Of a stretch of 64,000 nucleotides of DNA, positions 31,640 to 40,079 are shown one piece after another. The stretch comes from CAWEPK01 sp963835595 (GTDB taxonomy: Bacteria > Desulfobacterota > Syntrophorhabdia > Syntrophorhabdales > WCHB1-27), in NCBI GenBank assembly GCA_963835595.1, contig CAWIGL010000003.1:682001-746000 (forward strand), in the 5' to 3' direction. The position numbers and the translations under genes were made by a program. Every line of letters begins with the position of its first letter. Position 1 is the stretch's first letter. The notes beneath the pieces were generated by a model, which did not search any database, had not been told where the DNA came from, and saw only the letters and a list, made by a program, of their open reading frames with translations.

Positions 31640-32932
31640 CTATCTCATGCTTTTGATTTTTTTGAACACCCGGCGGCAGATATCGAGGACCTCTTCGAGG
31701 ACCCCGCCGGTGTGGGCCATCGTGAGGAACGCCGCCTCGTACTGGCTCGGGGCGAAGAAGACGCCCTCGTCCAGCATCGCCCTGAAGAACGCCGCGTAAA
31801 GGCGGGTGTCGGAGGCGGAGGCCGTCTCGTAATCGACTACGCTGCGGCCGCTGAAAAAACCGGTGAACATGGAGGTCAGGCCGTTTACAGCGTAGGGTAC
31901 GCCTGCCCCGGACGCGATGCGGGAGACCTCCGCTGCAACGTGCGCCAGGGCGGCCCGCAGGCCCTCGTAGGGCATCTCTTCCTTGAGGCGCCTGAGCGTG
32001 TAGAGGCCGGCCCTTACCGCCACCGGGTTGCCGGAAAGCGTCCCCGCCTGGTAGACGTCGCCCTGCGGGGCCAGCCTTTCCATCAGGTCGCGCCTGCCGC
32101 CGAAGGCGCCGATGGGGAACCCCCCGCCCACGATCTTCCCCAGGCAGGTGAGGTCCGCCTTTACGCCGTACATCTCCTGCGCACCGCCGTAGGCGATCCG
32201 AAACCCCGTGATTACCTCGTCGAATATAAGGAGAATGCCGTACCGGGAGCAGACGTCCCGCACGTCCTCAAGGAAATTTTTATCGGGGAGGACCACGCCC
32301 ATGTTGCCCATGACGGGCTCCATGATGAGGCACGCGATGTCCGGCTCCTCCTTCGCTATCCTGCTTACCGTGTCTATATGGTTGAACTCCGCCACGAACG
32401 TGTGCTTTGCAAGGTCGGAAGGCACGCCCGCGCTGTCCGGCGTTCCGAAGGTAGCGAGGCCGGAGCCCGCCTTCACAAGTAAGCTGTCCACGTGCCCGTG
32501 GTAGCATCCCCTGAACTTGATGACGCCTGCCTTGCCCGTCGCCCCTCGCGCGAGCCTGATCGCGCTCATGGCGGCCTCCGTGCCGGAGCTTGTCAAGCGC
32601 AGCATCTCTATCGAGGGGAAGGCGTCGATGATTGCGGCGGCCAGGGCAGGCTCGTAAGGGTGGCACGCGCCGTAGGACGTGCCGTCCGCGACGGCCGCCT
32701 GTATCTCGGCAGTCAGGCCGTCGTCCGCGTGGCCCAGCATGATCGCGCCCCAGGACGAGACGAAATCGATGTAGCGGTTGCCGTCCACGTCGAAAAGGTA
32801 GGGCCCTTTGGCGTGGTCTACATAGAACGGCTTCGCGCCGACCGAGAGGAAGGCGCGGACGGGGCTGTTGACTCCGCATGGGAGCAGGGAGACAGCACGG
32901 CCGTATAACTCCTGGGAGCGGGTTGTTGGCAT
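31640..32932 (-). CDS. hemL: glutamate-1-semialdehyde 2,1-aminomutase
   Basis: Converts glutamate-1-semialdehyde to 5-aminolevulinate in the C5 haem pathway, supplying the siroheme, haem b, haem O and haem c needed by the respiratory proteins elsewhere in the window. 430 residues, class III aminotransferase fold: SSGTEAAMSAIRLARG near 120, GCYHGHVDSLLVKAGSG near 150, FDEVITGFR near 240, and the PLP lysine in TCLGKIVGGGFPIGAFGG near 265. The ATG at 32930-32932 has only a weak AAGG site. Upstream are two strong double hairpins. Confidence 0.96.
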   Translation of the reverse strand: MPTTRSQELYGRAVSLLPCGVNSPVRAFLSVGAKPFYVDHAKGPYLFDVDGNRYIDFVSSWGAIMLGHADDGLTAEIQAAVADGTSYGACHPYEPALAAAIIDAFPSIEMLRLTSSGTEAAMSAIRLARGATGKAGVIKFRGCYHGHVDSLLVKAGSGLATFGTPDSAGVPSDLAKHTFVAEFNHIDTVSRIAKEEPDIACLIMEPVMGNMGVVLPDKNFLEDVRDVCSRYGILLIFDEVITGFRIAYGGAQEMYGVKADLTCLGKIVGGGFPIGAFGGRRDLMERLAPQGDVYQAGTLSGNPVAVRAGLYTLRRLKEEMPYEGLRAALAHVAAEVSRIASGAGVPYAVNGLTSMFTGFFSGRSVVDYETASASDTRLYAAFFRAMLDEGVFFAPSQYEAAFLTMAHTGGVLEEVLDICRRVFKKIKSMR

Positions 32933-32969
32933 GACAACCTTATTCTACGATTTGGGGGTGGTGTGTTTC

Positions 32970-33019
32970 AAGCAAAATCGGATAGCGGGCGCGGATGCGC
33001 CCCCTATCCGATTTTGCTT
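32970..33019. repeat. long double-stem hairpin upstream of hemL
   Basis: Outer arms AAGCAAAATCGGATAG (32970-32985) and its exact complement (33004-33019), enclosing an inner stem GGGCGC-GGAT-GCGCCC. Only one C-C pair interrupts 22 base pairs. It lies 38 bases upstream of the hemL start. Confidence 0.85.
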
Positions 33020-33045
33020 ATATGCGTGTGCGGCCGGGGCGGGGT

Positions 33046-33080
33046 ACCCACTTCCAGCGCGCATAGCGCGCGAAGTGGGT
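33046..33080. repeat. second double-stem hairpin upstream of hemL
   Basis: Outer arms ACCCACTTC (33046-33054) and GAAGTGGGT (33072-33080) with inner stem GCGCGC-ATA-GCGCGC. Same design as the neighbouring structure but unrelated in sequence. The remaining intergenic bases up to 33248 hold no gene; they include a short interspersed repeat at 33167-33202. Confidence 0.8.
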
Positions 33081-33248
33081 CGCGCGCCTTTTCCGCCGTT
33101 TTCTCGGCGCGCCTCCTCAACGTACTTCTACTGTACAGTTTCGTCGGGCGCCATCGAAAACAACAGAAAATCCATCGAAAATCCCTCCGGCCGGGAAAGG
33201 CCGTTCGTGACTAGACCGGCTCACGATTCCATTCTAAAGACGACCCGT

Positions 33249-33608
33249 TTACAGCTCTTTTGGCGAAACTAAGAGGCTCACCCCGTCGAGGATCTCATTG
33301 AGTCGCACAAGGGAAAGGGAGCCTATTTTTTCGGCTAGGTCTGATTTGTCCACAGTTATGATCTGCGTGATGTTGACCACACTCGCCTTTGGCAAATTTC
33401 CTTCGCCCTTTCGGAGCAGCACGTTGCCGGGCGCCTTAGCCCTCTCCAGGTTCGAGGTAAGCACGCAGAGGATCACCGTATTGAGCCGGCTGGTGTTGTA
33501 CACGTTATTTTGTATCACGACGCAGGGGTGTCGAAAACCGGGCCCTGAGCCAGCCGGCTTTCCAAGCTCGACCCAGAATATATCGCCCTGCCGGATACCT
33601 GCGCTCAA
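33249..33608 (-). CDS. mazF: MazF/PemK-family mRNA interferase toxin
   Basis: 119 residues with the MazF fold: RQGDIFWVELGKPAGSGPGFRHPCVVIQNNVYN at the start, where RHPCVVIQ carries the conserved Arg, then TVILCVLTSNLERAKAPGNVLL and LPKASVVNITQIITVDKSDL with the catalytic-region Ser/Thr, ending with the dimer-forming helix. It cuts mRNA at specific short sequences when free of antitoxin. It overlaps the upstream antitoxin gene by four bases. The nearest expected regulator is the preceding RHH protein. Confidence 0.93.
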   Translation of the reverse strand: MSAGIRQGDIFWVELGKPAGSGPGFRHPCVVIQNNVYNTSRLNTVILCVLTSNLERAKAPGNVLLRKGEGNLPKASVVNITQIITVDKSDLAEKIGSLSLVRLNEILDGVSLLVSPKEL

Positions 33609-33853
33609 TAAGGCTCCTTTCGGACCCTTCTTGCTTGATAGACTCTTGTGTGGCGTATTACCTCGGTTTCTTCCTGGGTCTCAGGGCTCTCGTAAGCTTT
33701 GTTTAAGGCATCCAGGAGCTTCCTAGATTTCCTTCTATCGAGAAACTCTTTGACTGCCATAACAAAGACATAGCTGCGTGAACACTTGCATTCCTTCGTC
33801 ACTTCATTGATATCTTTAAACATGTCGTCAGGAACGGATATCGCTGTTTTCAT
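33605..33853 (-). CDS. ribbon-helix-helix antitoxin of the MazF module
   Basis: 82 residues beginning MKTAISVPDDMFKDINEVTKE, the beta strand and first helix of a CopG/MazE-like ribbon-helix-helix, followed by SYVFVMAVKEFLDRRKSRK and an acidic/basic toxin-binding tail. ATG 33853 is chosen over an in-frame ATG at 33904 because the longer version would include the promoter. The -10 ends only six bases upstream of this ATG, implying a leaderless transcript. The gene should repress its own promoter. Confidence 0.85.
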   Translation of the reverse strand: MKTAISVPDDMFKDINEVTKECKCSRSYVFVMAVKEFLDRRKSRKLLDALNKAYESPETQEETEVIRHTRVYQARRVRKEPY

Positions 33854-33859
33854 ACTTCT

Positions 33860-33888
33860 AATATATACTCTGGTATTACCGTTGTCAA
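33860..33888 (-). promoter_or_regulatory. leaderless promoter of the mazEF-type module
   Basis: Minus strand TTGACA, 17-base spacer, TATATT, then six bases to the ATG. The spacer contains a GGTA-A-TACC inverted repeat that could be the antitoxin operator. Confidence 0.7.
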
Positions 33889-34010
33889 TACTATTTCGCG
33901 CCAACTATAGTGCTTGGGAGCGGTTTCCGGCCGCTCGCCCTCCACACACCGGACAAGGCGGTGGGGAATGGCCCATGCGATTCAGATGTTGCTTGTCTGT
34001 AATTGTGATG

Positions 34011-34016
34011 TATAAT
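34011..34016 (+). promoter_or_regulatory. brnTA promoter -10 box
   Basis: TATAAT, preceded by TTGCTT with a 16-base spacer and followed after seven bases by the brnT ATG. Transcription would begin almost at the start codon, so the message is probably leaderless. Confidence 0.6.
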
Positions 34017-34023
34017 AAATGAC

Positions 34024-34296
34024 ATGAGATTTGAGTGGGATGCTCAAAAAAGTATCACTAACACGGAAAAGCACGGCATCGATTTCGAGACGGCCAAATC
34101 TCTGTGGCTCGATGAGGGGAGGGTCGAGATCGAAATGACCTTTCCCGACGAGAAGAGATGGGCGCTTATAGGAAAGATCGAAGGAAAAATCTGGACCGCG
34201 GTCTACACGGTTCGCGGCGACAACGTACGGCTCATCTCAGTAAGACGCGGCAGGCCAAAGGAGGTAAGGTTATATGAAGAAAAAAAGGCCGGCTGA
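34024..34296 (+). CDS. brnT: BrnT-family ribonuclease toxin
   Basis: 90 residues matching the BrnT pattern: FEWDAQKSITNTEKHGIDFETAKSLW at the N-terminus (FEWDxxKxxxNxxKHGxxF), central RWALIGKIEGKIWTAVYTVRGDNVRLISVRRGRPKE with the RxISxRR motif that contains the active-site residues of this RelE-like RNase. The gene overlaps brnA by 23 bases. The toxin-before-antitoxin order is typical of brnTA. No Shine-Dalgarno is seen, in agreement with a leaderless transcript. Confidence 0.92.
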   Translation: MRFEWDAQKSITNTEKHGIDFETAKSLWLDEGRVEIEMTFPDEKRWALIGKIEGKIWTAVYTVRGDNVRLISVRRGRPKEVRLYEEKKAG

Positions 34297-34528
34297 ATCG
34301 GCGGCTGAGTTTGATAGGCGATTCGACGAGGGCGAAGACATCCACGATATCGCCGATCTTTCAAAGGCCAGGATAACTTACCCCGGCAGGAAAGTCCGCA
34401 TTACCCTGGATGTCCCGGAAGCGCTCGTGGCTGATATCGATAACCTGCGACAACGGATAGGCGTGGACAGGGGCGCACTCATCAAGGTCTGGCTTCATGA
34501 GAGGGTGGCACAGGAGAAGGGACGGTAA
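34274..34528 (+). CDS. brnA: BrnA-family antitoxin
   Basis: 84 residues. N-terminal charged region (SAAEFDRRFDEGEDIHDIADLSKARITYPGRKVRITLDVPEALVADIDNL) is the BrnA pattern followed by a ribbon-helix-helix (VRITLDVPEALVADIDNLRQRIGVDRGALIKVWL). It neutralises BrnT and represses the shared promoter. It begins inside brnT with an internal AAGG-type site (GGAGGTAAGG just upstream), so it is translationally coupled. Confidence 0.9.
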   Translation: MKKKRPAESAAEFDRRFDEGEDIHDIADLSKARITYPGRKVRITLDVPEALVADIDNLRQRIGVDRGALIKVWLHERVAQEKGR

Positions 34529-34592
34529 AACAGCCGTAAAACCCGGAGAGGGGGACGGTTTCGGCCGCCACATCCGGGACAGAATGCGCACA

Positions 34593-34620
34593 GCGCCCGG
34601 AACCCTATAGCTCCGGGCGC
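34593..34620. terminator. hairpin between convergent brnA and nitroreductase genes
   Basis: GCGCCCGGA, 10-base loop, TCCGGGCGC: a perfect nine-base-pair stem lying 14 bases past the nitroreductase stop and 64 past brnA. No U-tract, so termination in either direction is only probable. Confidence 0.5.
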
Positions 34621-34634
34621 ATTCGTTGGCTGCG

Positions 34635-35312
34635 TTACGCCTTTTTCGGATATCCGACGGACTGGGAGAACGTGATCGTCTGCTCCGGGCGCAATTTCAG
34701 GGCCTTCGCCAGGGCCGGCCTGTCGATCATCGCGCGCAGCACGGTCACAAGCCCCTCCCCGGCGCAGAAGAGGTAGACGTTCTCCGCTATGACGCCCGTG
34801 TCGGCGCCCATCCAGAGCGCCGTCTGGTCGGGAGGCGCCTTGTCCATCTTCGCCGTGTCCGCGACGTAGACAAGGTTGACGGCCGCTGTCTTCACATACG
34901 GCTGTGTGCCCGTGAGGCCGCGTATGTCGCCCTCGACGACAGGCTTGAGTATGTTCCCTTTCGGCTCGTAGAGATAAGCGCCCTCGGGCGCGGCGACGTA
35001 GATGTCGATCTCCTGCCTGTTGCGGGCGGAAGGCGCCGTGCGCTTGCCGTCGGAGCGGTTGATGCCGAAGGCCGCCCAAAGCAACTGCGAGAGCACCGCG
35101 ACAGGCAGGGGCTGCGGGGCGAATTCGCGGCCGGAGGATCTCTTTTCCAAAAGACCGAGCGCCGGGTTGGCGCCCGCCGTTTGAGGCTTCTCAAGTTGGA
35201 CCGGGATCATCGCCTTCGCGTAAGCGACCCCGGACAACGCCTGACCGGCCGGGATCAGCACCCCGGCGGCTGCCGACGCCTTGAGGAAATCCCTTCGGCT
35301 CATGATCTTCAT
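34635..35312 (-). CDS. Tat-exported nitroreductase-family protein
   Basis: Has a twin-arginine signal MSRRDFLKASAAAGVLIPAGQ, then a nitroreductase-like fold with RSSGREFAPQPLPVAVLSQLLWAAFGINRSDGKRTAPSARNRQEIDIYV near residues 55-105, where the RxS and SARNRQ segments contact FMN in this family, and a C-terminal SVGYPKK. It resembles SagB/ThcOx-type oxidoreductases and so likely uses flavin in the periplasm; the substrate is unknown. ATG 35312 is preferred to one three codons earlier because of AAGGA spacing. Convergent with brnTA. Confidence 0.78.
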   Translation of the reverse strand: MKIMSRRDFLKASAAAGVLIPAGQALSGVAYAKAMIPVQLEKPQTAGANPALGLLEKRSSGREFAPQPLPVAVLSQLLWAAFGINRSDGKRTAPSARNRQEIDIYVAAPEGAYLYEPKGNILKPVVEGDIRGLTGTQPYVKTAAVNLVYVADTAKMDKAPPDQTALWMGADTGVIAENVYLFCAGEGLVTVLRAMIDRPALAKALKLRPEQTITFSQSVGYPKKA

Positions 35313-35392
35313 GACGGTCATCCTTGAATTATTGATTTATGCGGCAGAAATGAGACTATCGCCTTATCGGGATGATAGCGCAGCCGGACGGC

Positions 35393-35974
35393 TTACGGGA
35401 AGCCTCCGCCTGTGGCGGCCGTGGCCGAGGTCCTCTGGCCAAGCCAGCCCGTCTGCGTGCCCCAGTACTGCTCAAGGTCGCTCTCATACGTCGTGATCTG
35501 CTCGTCGAGGAGCTTTTCGAGGCTGGGCAGGTCCACGCGGCCGCTTCGCGCCATGCGCTCGACATCGCGCGACGTCGGCAAAGGGTAGGCGTTCTCGTAG
35601 ACAGCCAGGTAGTCCCTGAGGGCGTCCAGCCCTTCCTTTTGCCTGCCTTCGGCAAGGAGTATCAAGGCCTTGTAGCCTCGGATGCGCAATATCATATAGG
35701 TTTTCCCGTCGAGCTTTTCCGCCTCTTTAATCAGGCGCATCGCCTCGGGGAGGTCGTGCATCTTGTAGCTCGCAGTCGCAGCGTAGGCGTACGAGCGGGC
35801 GTCCGGGTTTGCCTGCGCGGCCTTCAGGAAATCCTGCCGGGCACGGTCGTATTCGCCCTGGTTGAGGGCCATCCTGCCGTCGAATATGCTTTGCTGATAG
35901 GCGTTCCACCCTGCGCATTGAAAGAGGCAAAACGAAAGGAGGATTACCGGTATCCATTTCAACCTGACCATCAT
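35393..35974 (-). CDS. TPR-like lipoprotein
   Basis: 193 residues with a signal and lipobox (IPVILLSFCLFQC, cysteine near residue 20), then two or three tetratricopeptide-like helical hairpins: FDGRMALNQGEYDRARQDFLKAAQANPDARSYAYAATASYKMHDLPEAMRLIKEAEKL. The end is Gly/Thr-rich. Probably anchored in the outer membrane facing the periplasm as an assembly or scaffold factor. The function is not known. It is 81 bases upstream of the nitroreductase start on the same strand. Confidence 0.75.
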   Translation of the reverse strand: MMVRLKWIPVILLSFCLFQCAGWNAYQQSIFDGRMALNQGEYDRARQDFLKAAQANPDARSYAYAATASYKMHDLPEAMRLIKEAEKLDGKTYMILRIRGYKALILLAEGRQKEGLDALRDYLAVYENAYPLPTSRDVERMARSGRVDLPSLEKLLDEQITTYESDLEQYWGTQTGWLGQRTSATAATGGGFP

Positions 35975-36028
35975 CTTAGCTCCCTAAAGAACATCATATA
36001 GACCGGCGATGCCTTTTGCAACTCTTTT

Positions 36029-37393
36029 TCAAGCCCCCAGGTCCCTGCACCTCGTTTCCGTAAGGCAAAGGCTTGCGAGCAGCCCCAGGAGGCTGACCCC
36101 GAAGCAGACTAAAAAAGCCGTCCTGTACGCCTGTTGCGAGTAGACGCGCGCGCCTGCCAATAGCGTGCCGTCCCACTTCATGTCGAGGACCTTGCCAAGC
36201 ACTACCTGGAGCACGGCGCTGCCGAGGAAGCCGCTCGTGTTGTTGTTCCCCATAGCGATCCCCGAAAGGCTTAAGGGGTTGACCTCCTTGGCGACGACGA
36301 TGCTGAGCGGGAAACCCGCGCAGAAAAAACCCATCGCAAAGCAGAGGGGGTACATCCAGGAAAGGCTCGGCCGGCCCCCTCCCGAAAAGCAGATGACCGC
36401 CCAGACGGCGGCATACAGAGAGGCGCAGCAAATGTATGGCAGCCGCCGCCGTTTCAGGACCCTGTCCGACATGAACCCTACGACAGGGCACCCGACGACA
36501 ACGCCCACCGAGACGACCATCACGTAGCGCGCCGCCTCCTGCGTGGGGATCCCATAGACGTGCGTCAGATAGGGCACGCCCCACAGGCCGCCGAAGGCCA
36601 TCAGCGTCGAATAGAAGGTCATGAACCCCGTAAACGGCGGCCAGGTGCGCGGATTGCGTAAAACAGCTACGATCCCTTTGAGGATATCCGGCCTGCCGCC
36701 TGCTGCACCTGCAAAGGCCGGCCTGCACGCGTCCGCAAGGCCGGGTCCGCCGGCCGGCGCGTCAGCCCTCCGCAGGGCAGGCAGCCCGCAGTCTCCGGGC
36801 CGGTCCCGGACGACGACCCAGCACAGGACGCCCAAGAAGATCGAGAAGACGCCTATGGAAACGAAGCCCGTCCGCCATCCGATGGCTGCGGAGAGCGCAG
36901 CCAGGGGCGCAGTGGCAAACAGGCCGCCGAGGCCGCCGAGGGCAGTCGTCCATCCGTTCATCACCGCCATCTCGTCCGCCCTGTACCACTCCACGCAGAT
37001 CCTCATGATGTTGACCATGAAAACGGAGACCCCGAGACCGACGAAGAGCCGGCCCAGGCAGCAGGAGGCCAGGCTGCCGGAGAGGCCGAACAGGATGGAG
37101 CCGCCGCCCATGATGAGCGCGCCCGTAGTAATCGTCCGCCTGGGCCCCAGCGTGTCGGAGAGTATGCCGGAAGGTATCTGCATCAGCGCGTAAACATAGA
37201 AATAAATGGAGGAGAGGAGGCCGAGGGCGGCACCCGTCGTATGGAAGGTTGACATAATGTCGAGGGCGATGGCGCCGGGGGCTATGCGGTGGAAGTAGCC
37301 GACGACGAAGACCGTCATCGCTGCCCCCCATACGAGCCACCTGTGGCGGAGCGTCCGGTCTATCCGGTCTGGATGCGCACGATCGGGCATGGT
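36029..37393 (-). CDS. major facilitator superfamily transporter
   Basis: 454 residues, twelve predicted membrane helices. It has the MFS loop signature GILSDTLGPRRTITTG near residue 85 and a second copy GFMSDRVLKRRRLPYI near residue 300. ATG 37393 is chosen since it follows the molybdopterin oxidoreductase stop by 20 bases and starts just before the first helix; an in-frame upstream extension would lie inside the neighbouring gene. Likely an anion or organic-acid carrier; adjacency to the oxidoreductase suggests it imports that enzyme's substrate. This is inference. Confidence 0.85.
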   Translation of the reverse strand, partial: TMPDRAHPDRIDRTLRHRWLVWGAAMTVFVVGYFHRIAPGAIALDIMSTFHTTGAALGLLSSIYFYVYALMQIPSGILSDTLGPRRTITTGALIMGGGSILFGLSGSLASCCLGRLFVGLGVSVFMVNIMRICVEWYRADEMAVMNGWTTALGGLGGLFATAPLAALSAAIGWRTGFVSIGVFSIFLGVLCWVVVRDRPGDCGLPALRRADAPAGGPGLADACRPAFAGAAGGRPDILKGIVAVLRNPRTWPPFTGFMTFYSTLMAFGGLWGVPYLTHVYGIPTQEAARYVMVVSVGVVVGCPVVGFMSDRVLKRRRLPYICCASLYAAVWAVICFSGGGRPSLSWMYPLCFAMGFFCAGFPLSIVVAKEVNPLSLSGIAMGNNNTSGFLGSAVLQVVLGKVLDMKWDGTLLAGARVYSQQAYRTAFLVCFGVSLLGLLASLCLTETRCRDLGA

Positions 37394-37413
37394 AGGATGC
37401 AATGGCCTGCCGC

Positions 37414-39348
37414 CTACGTCACGGCTTCGATCTCGGCCGTCGTGCTGTAATAGCCTGCCATGTCGCCGGATGTGGAGACGCTGCATTCCGTCAACTGATT
37501 GACGCCGCCCTTGCGCTTTATCCACGTGCCGTAAGCTATGGCTATGACGTCCTCCCGCACCTCGTCCGAAATGCGCGTCTCGACGACGAGGTCGCCTGCC
37601 TCAGTCCTTAACCTCGCCCGCGACCCGTTTTGAAGGCCCAGGGACTCTCCCGCCTTCGGATGGACGACGGCAACGGGCATCTCAGGGTGCTCGTCCTCAA
37701 GGATGAGGGAGTTGAGCCACTTGCTGCTGAGGACCGAAAGGAGATGAAAAGGACGCTTGCGCTCCGGCGCAGGGGCAAGCCTGTCAACGAGCTCGAACCT
37801 CCCGGAAGGCGTCTTGAATATCCCGCCCTCGAAGGCCACCTGGGGCGCAATGGGGCAGCGGACGGGCGACTCCATGACCCTCTCCACCGTAAGCCCTGCC
37901 CGCTCCATAGGGGCCATCAGCCTTTTCAGCCATTCGATCGCCGTCCCCGCCATCGCATCCCCAAGGCCGCACCTGGCCGCAAGCTCCTGGACGATGCGCA
38001 GGTCCGATTTCGCCTCCCCGAGGGGCTCTATCGCGCGGTTGACCGGGCCTATCCAGTTGTGGCCCCACGAGACGACGATGTCGTCCTCCTCGAAGAACGT
38101 GGCTGCGGGCAGGAAGATGTCCGCGAGGTCCGCCGTGTCCGTCATGAAGTGGTCTACGACGACGACGAAATCGAGGCTTTTCAGCGCCTTTATCACAGTG
38201 CGCGAATCCGGGCACGAGACGGCCGGGTTCGTGCCGTTGATCCAGATCATGCGGATGGGCGGGTCTTTCGCCTCAAGTATGCCCGGCCCGAGGCGCGGCT
38301 CCGCAATGAGCCGGTGATTGCGGGCGACGGGGGCCATCACCTTCGGGTCGAAATGGCGCCTCGTCGAGAAGCCGTGGTTGACTCCGCCCCCGGACTTGCC
38401 AATGTTGCCCGTCAGGCAGCCCAGGGCGTCGATCAAGCGGATCATGTCCGGGCCGTAGACCCACTTATTTATGCCGTAGCCGACGATGATCGACGCGGGC
38501 CGCACGCCGCCGTAAAGCCTGGCGAGGGCCTCTATGGTGGGGGCGTCAACGCCGCAGACAGCGCATATCTCTTCCATGCCGACGGAGGCGGCCATCCCCT
38601 CGAACCTCTCGTACCCGGCCGAGTGCTCCTCGATGAAGGCACGGTCGATGAGGCCCGTCCTGATAAGCTCCTTCGCTACGCCGAGGGCCAGGAATCCGTC
38701 GGTCCCCGCCTTCGGCGAGATGTGCATGTCCGCGAGCGAGGCGGTCTTCGTTTTTATGGGATCGACGAGGACAACCTTTGCGCCCTTCTTCTGGGCCTCT
38801 TTCAGCATGGGCACGATATGGACGCTGGACTTGACGGGGTCCTTCCCCCAGATGATGATAGCCTTGGCGTTGACGATATCGGACGGGTCGTTTCCGAGGC
38901 GCTCGCCCATGTCCGACTTCTGCGCGGCCATAGCCGACCCCGCGCACAGCGAGCCCTTCTGCATCGTCACCTCTCCGAGAAGGTTGAAGAACCTCCTGAC
39001 GAGGTGCTTCGAGGCGCCCCACGAGGCGGACCGCTGGAAGTGCATGATCGACGGGTCGCCGTATTTGTCCTTGAAGAAGGCGATCTTCTCCGCTATCGTG
39101 TCGAGGGCCTCGTCCCACGATATGCGCGCCCATCCGGCCGCCTTCCCCGTTTTTTTCATGGGGTAGAGCGCCCTGTGGGGGCTGTAGACGCGGGACGGGT
39201 ACTTGTAGCCCCGGGCGCAGAGGAAGCCGCGCGTGAAGCCGTGGTCCGGGTTGCCCCTCACGGAGACCATGCGGCCGTCCTCCACTTCGACGACCATGCC
39301 GCAATTGTCCGGGCAGTCGTCGGCGCAGGTAGTTATGACGGACTTCAC
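37414..39348 (-). CDS. molybdopterin-dependent oxidoreductase
   Basis: 644-residue catalytic subunit of the DMSO-reductase family. An N-terminal [4Fe-4S] motif CADDCPDNCGM with a fourth cysteine in LCARGYKYP is followed by the Mo/W-bis-PGD domains; GSLCAGSAMAA near residue 138 probably places a cysteine as metal ligand. Further motifs are IIIWGKDPVKSSVH, VDPIKTKTASLADMHISPKAGTDG and the C-terminal GESLGLQNGSRARLRTEAGD. No Tat signal is present, so it is cytoplasmic. GTG at 39348 is chosen because of a GGAGGT site six bases before. The substrate is unknown; an MFS gene follows closely. Confidence 0.88.
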   Translation of the reverse strand: MKSVITTCADDCPDNCGMVVEVEDGRMVSVRGNPDHGFTRGFLCARGYKYPSRVYSPHRALYPMKKTGKAAGWARISWDEALDTIAEKIAFFKDKYGDPSIMHFQRSASWGASKHLVRRFFNLLGEVTMQKGSLCAGSAMAAQKSDMGERLGNDPSDIVNAKAIIIWGKDPVKSSVHIVPMLKEAQKKGAKVVLVDPIKTKTASLADMHISPKAGTDGFLALGVAKELIRTGLIDRAFIEEHSAGYERFEGMAASVGMEEICAVCGVDAPTIEALARLYGGVRPASIIVGYGINKWVYGPDMIRLIDALGCLTGNIGKSGGGVNHGFSTRRHFDPKVMAPVARNHRLIAEPRLGPGILEAKDPPIRMIWINGTNPAVSCPDSRTVIKALKSLDFVVVVDHFMTDTADLADIFLPAATFFEEDDIVVSWGHNWIGPVNRAIEPLGEAKSDLRIVQELAARCGLGDAMAGTAIEWLKRLMAPMERAGLTVERVMESPVRCPIAPQVAFEGGIFKTPSGRFELVDRLAPAPERKRPFHLLSVLSSKWLNSLILEDEHPEMPVAVVHPKAGESLGLQNGSRARLRTEAGDLVVETRISDEVREDVIAIAYGTWIKRKGGVNQLTECSVSTSGDMAGYYSTTAEIEAVT

Positions 39349-39373
39349 GCGAACACCTCCAATATAGAGAACG

Positions 39374-40079
39374 CTATGCCTCGATGCCGAGGTAGCGGAC
39401 GAATATCTCCTTGCGGCCCTCAAGCTCTTGCCGGGTCGCGGTATGCTCGATCTTTCCCTTTACCATGAAGTAGACGCGGTCCGAGAGGGCGAGGGCAAAG
39501 GGGACCTTCTCCTCGACCAGCAGTATCGTCATGCCGAGATCGTTGAGCCTCTTTATGATCCCCTTGAGGCTCGATACGAAGAGCGGCATCAGGCCGGTAG
39601 TCGGCTCGTCCAGGAGGAGCACTTGAGGCCCTTTGAGGATCGGCCCGAGAGATGGCGAGGGCCTGCTGCTCTCCCCCGCTCAGCGACCACGCCTTCTGGC
39701 CGAGCCTCCCCTTCAGGTTGGGGAAGAGGTCGAAGACCGTATCCAGCCCGTCCCCGGAGGCCTTGCCGACCATGCCCGTCTTCAGGTTTTCAAAGACGGT
39801 CATCTTCGGGAAAAGGCGCCTCCCCTGGGGCACGTAGGCGATGCCCATCCGCGCGATCCTGTACGTCTCCCGGCCCGCTATCTCCGCATCGCCCAGCGTT
39901 ATGCTCCCCGATTTCGGCTTGATGAAGCCCATTATCGTGTTGAGGGTCGTCGTCTTCCCCGCCCCGTTCCGGCCCAAAAGCGATACGATTTCTCCCTTTT
40001 CGAGGTGGAGGGAGACCCCCTGGAGGATATGGCTCTTGCCGTAATACGTGTGGACGTCCCGGACATGCAGCAGGCTCAT
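39374..40079 (-). CDS. livF: branched-chain amino-acid ABC transporter ATPase LivF, one frame break
   Basis: ABC ATPase of a Liv-type importer. Starts MSLLHVRDVHTYYGKSHILQGVSLHLEKGE with Walker A GRNGAGKTT and Q-loop/APxxR-like YVPQGRRLFPKMTVFENL, then signature LSGGEQQALAI. The frame then shifts at about 39643: after SRA the family sequence continues in another frame as ILKGPQVLLLDEPTTGL with Walker B. One extra C explains it. The start overlaps the livG stop (ATGA). Gene order F-G-M-H is conserved, but no binding-protein gene is found; see the small ORF at 42641. Confidence 0.93.
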
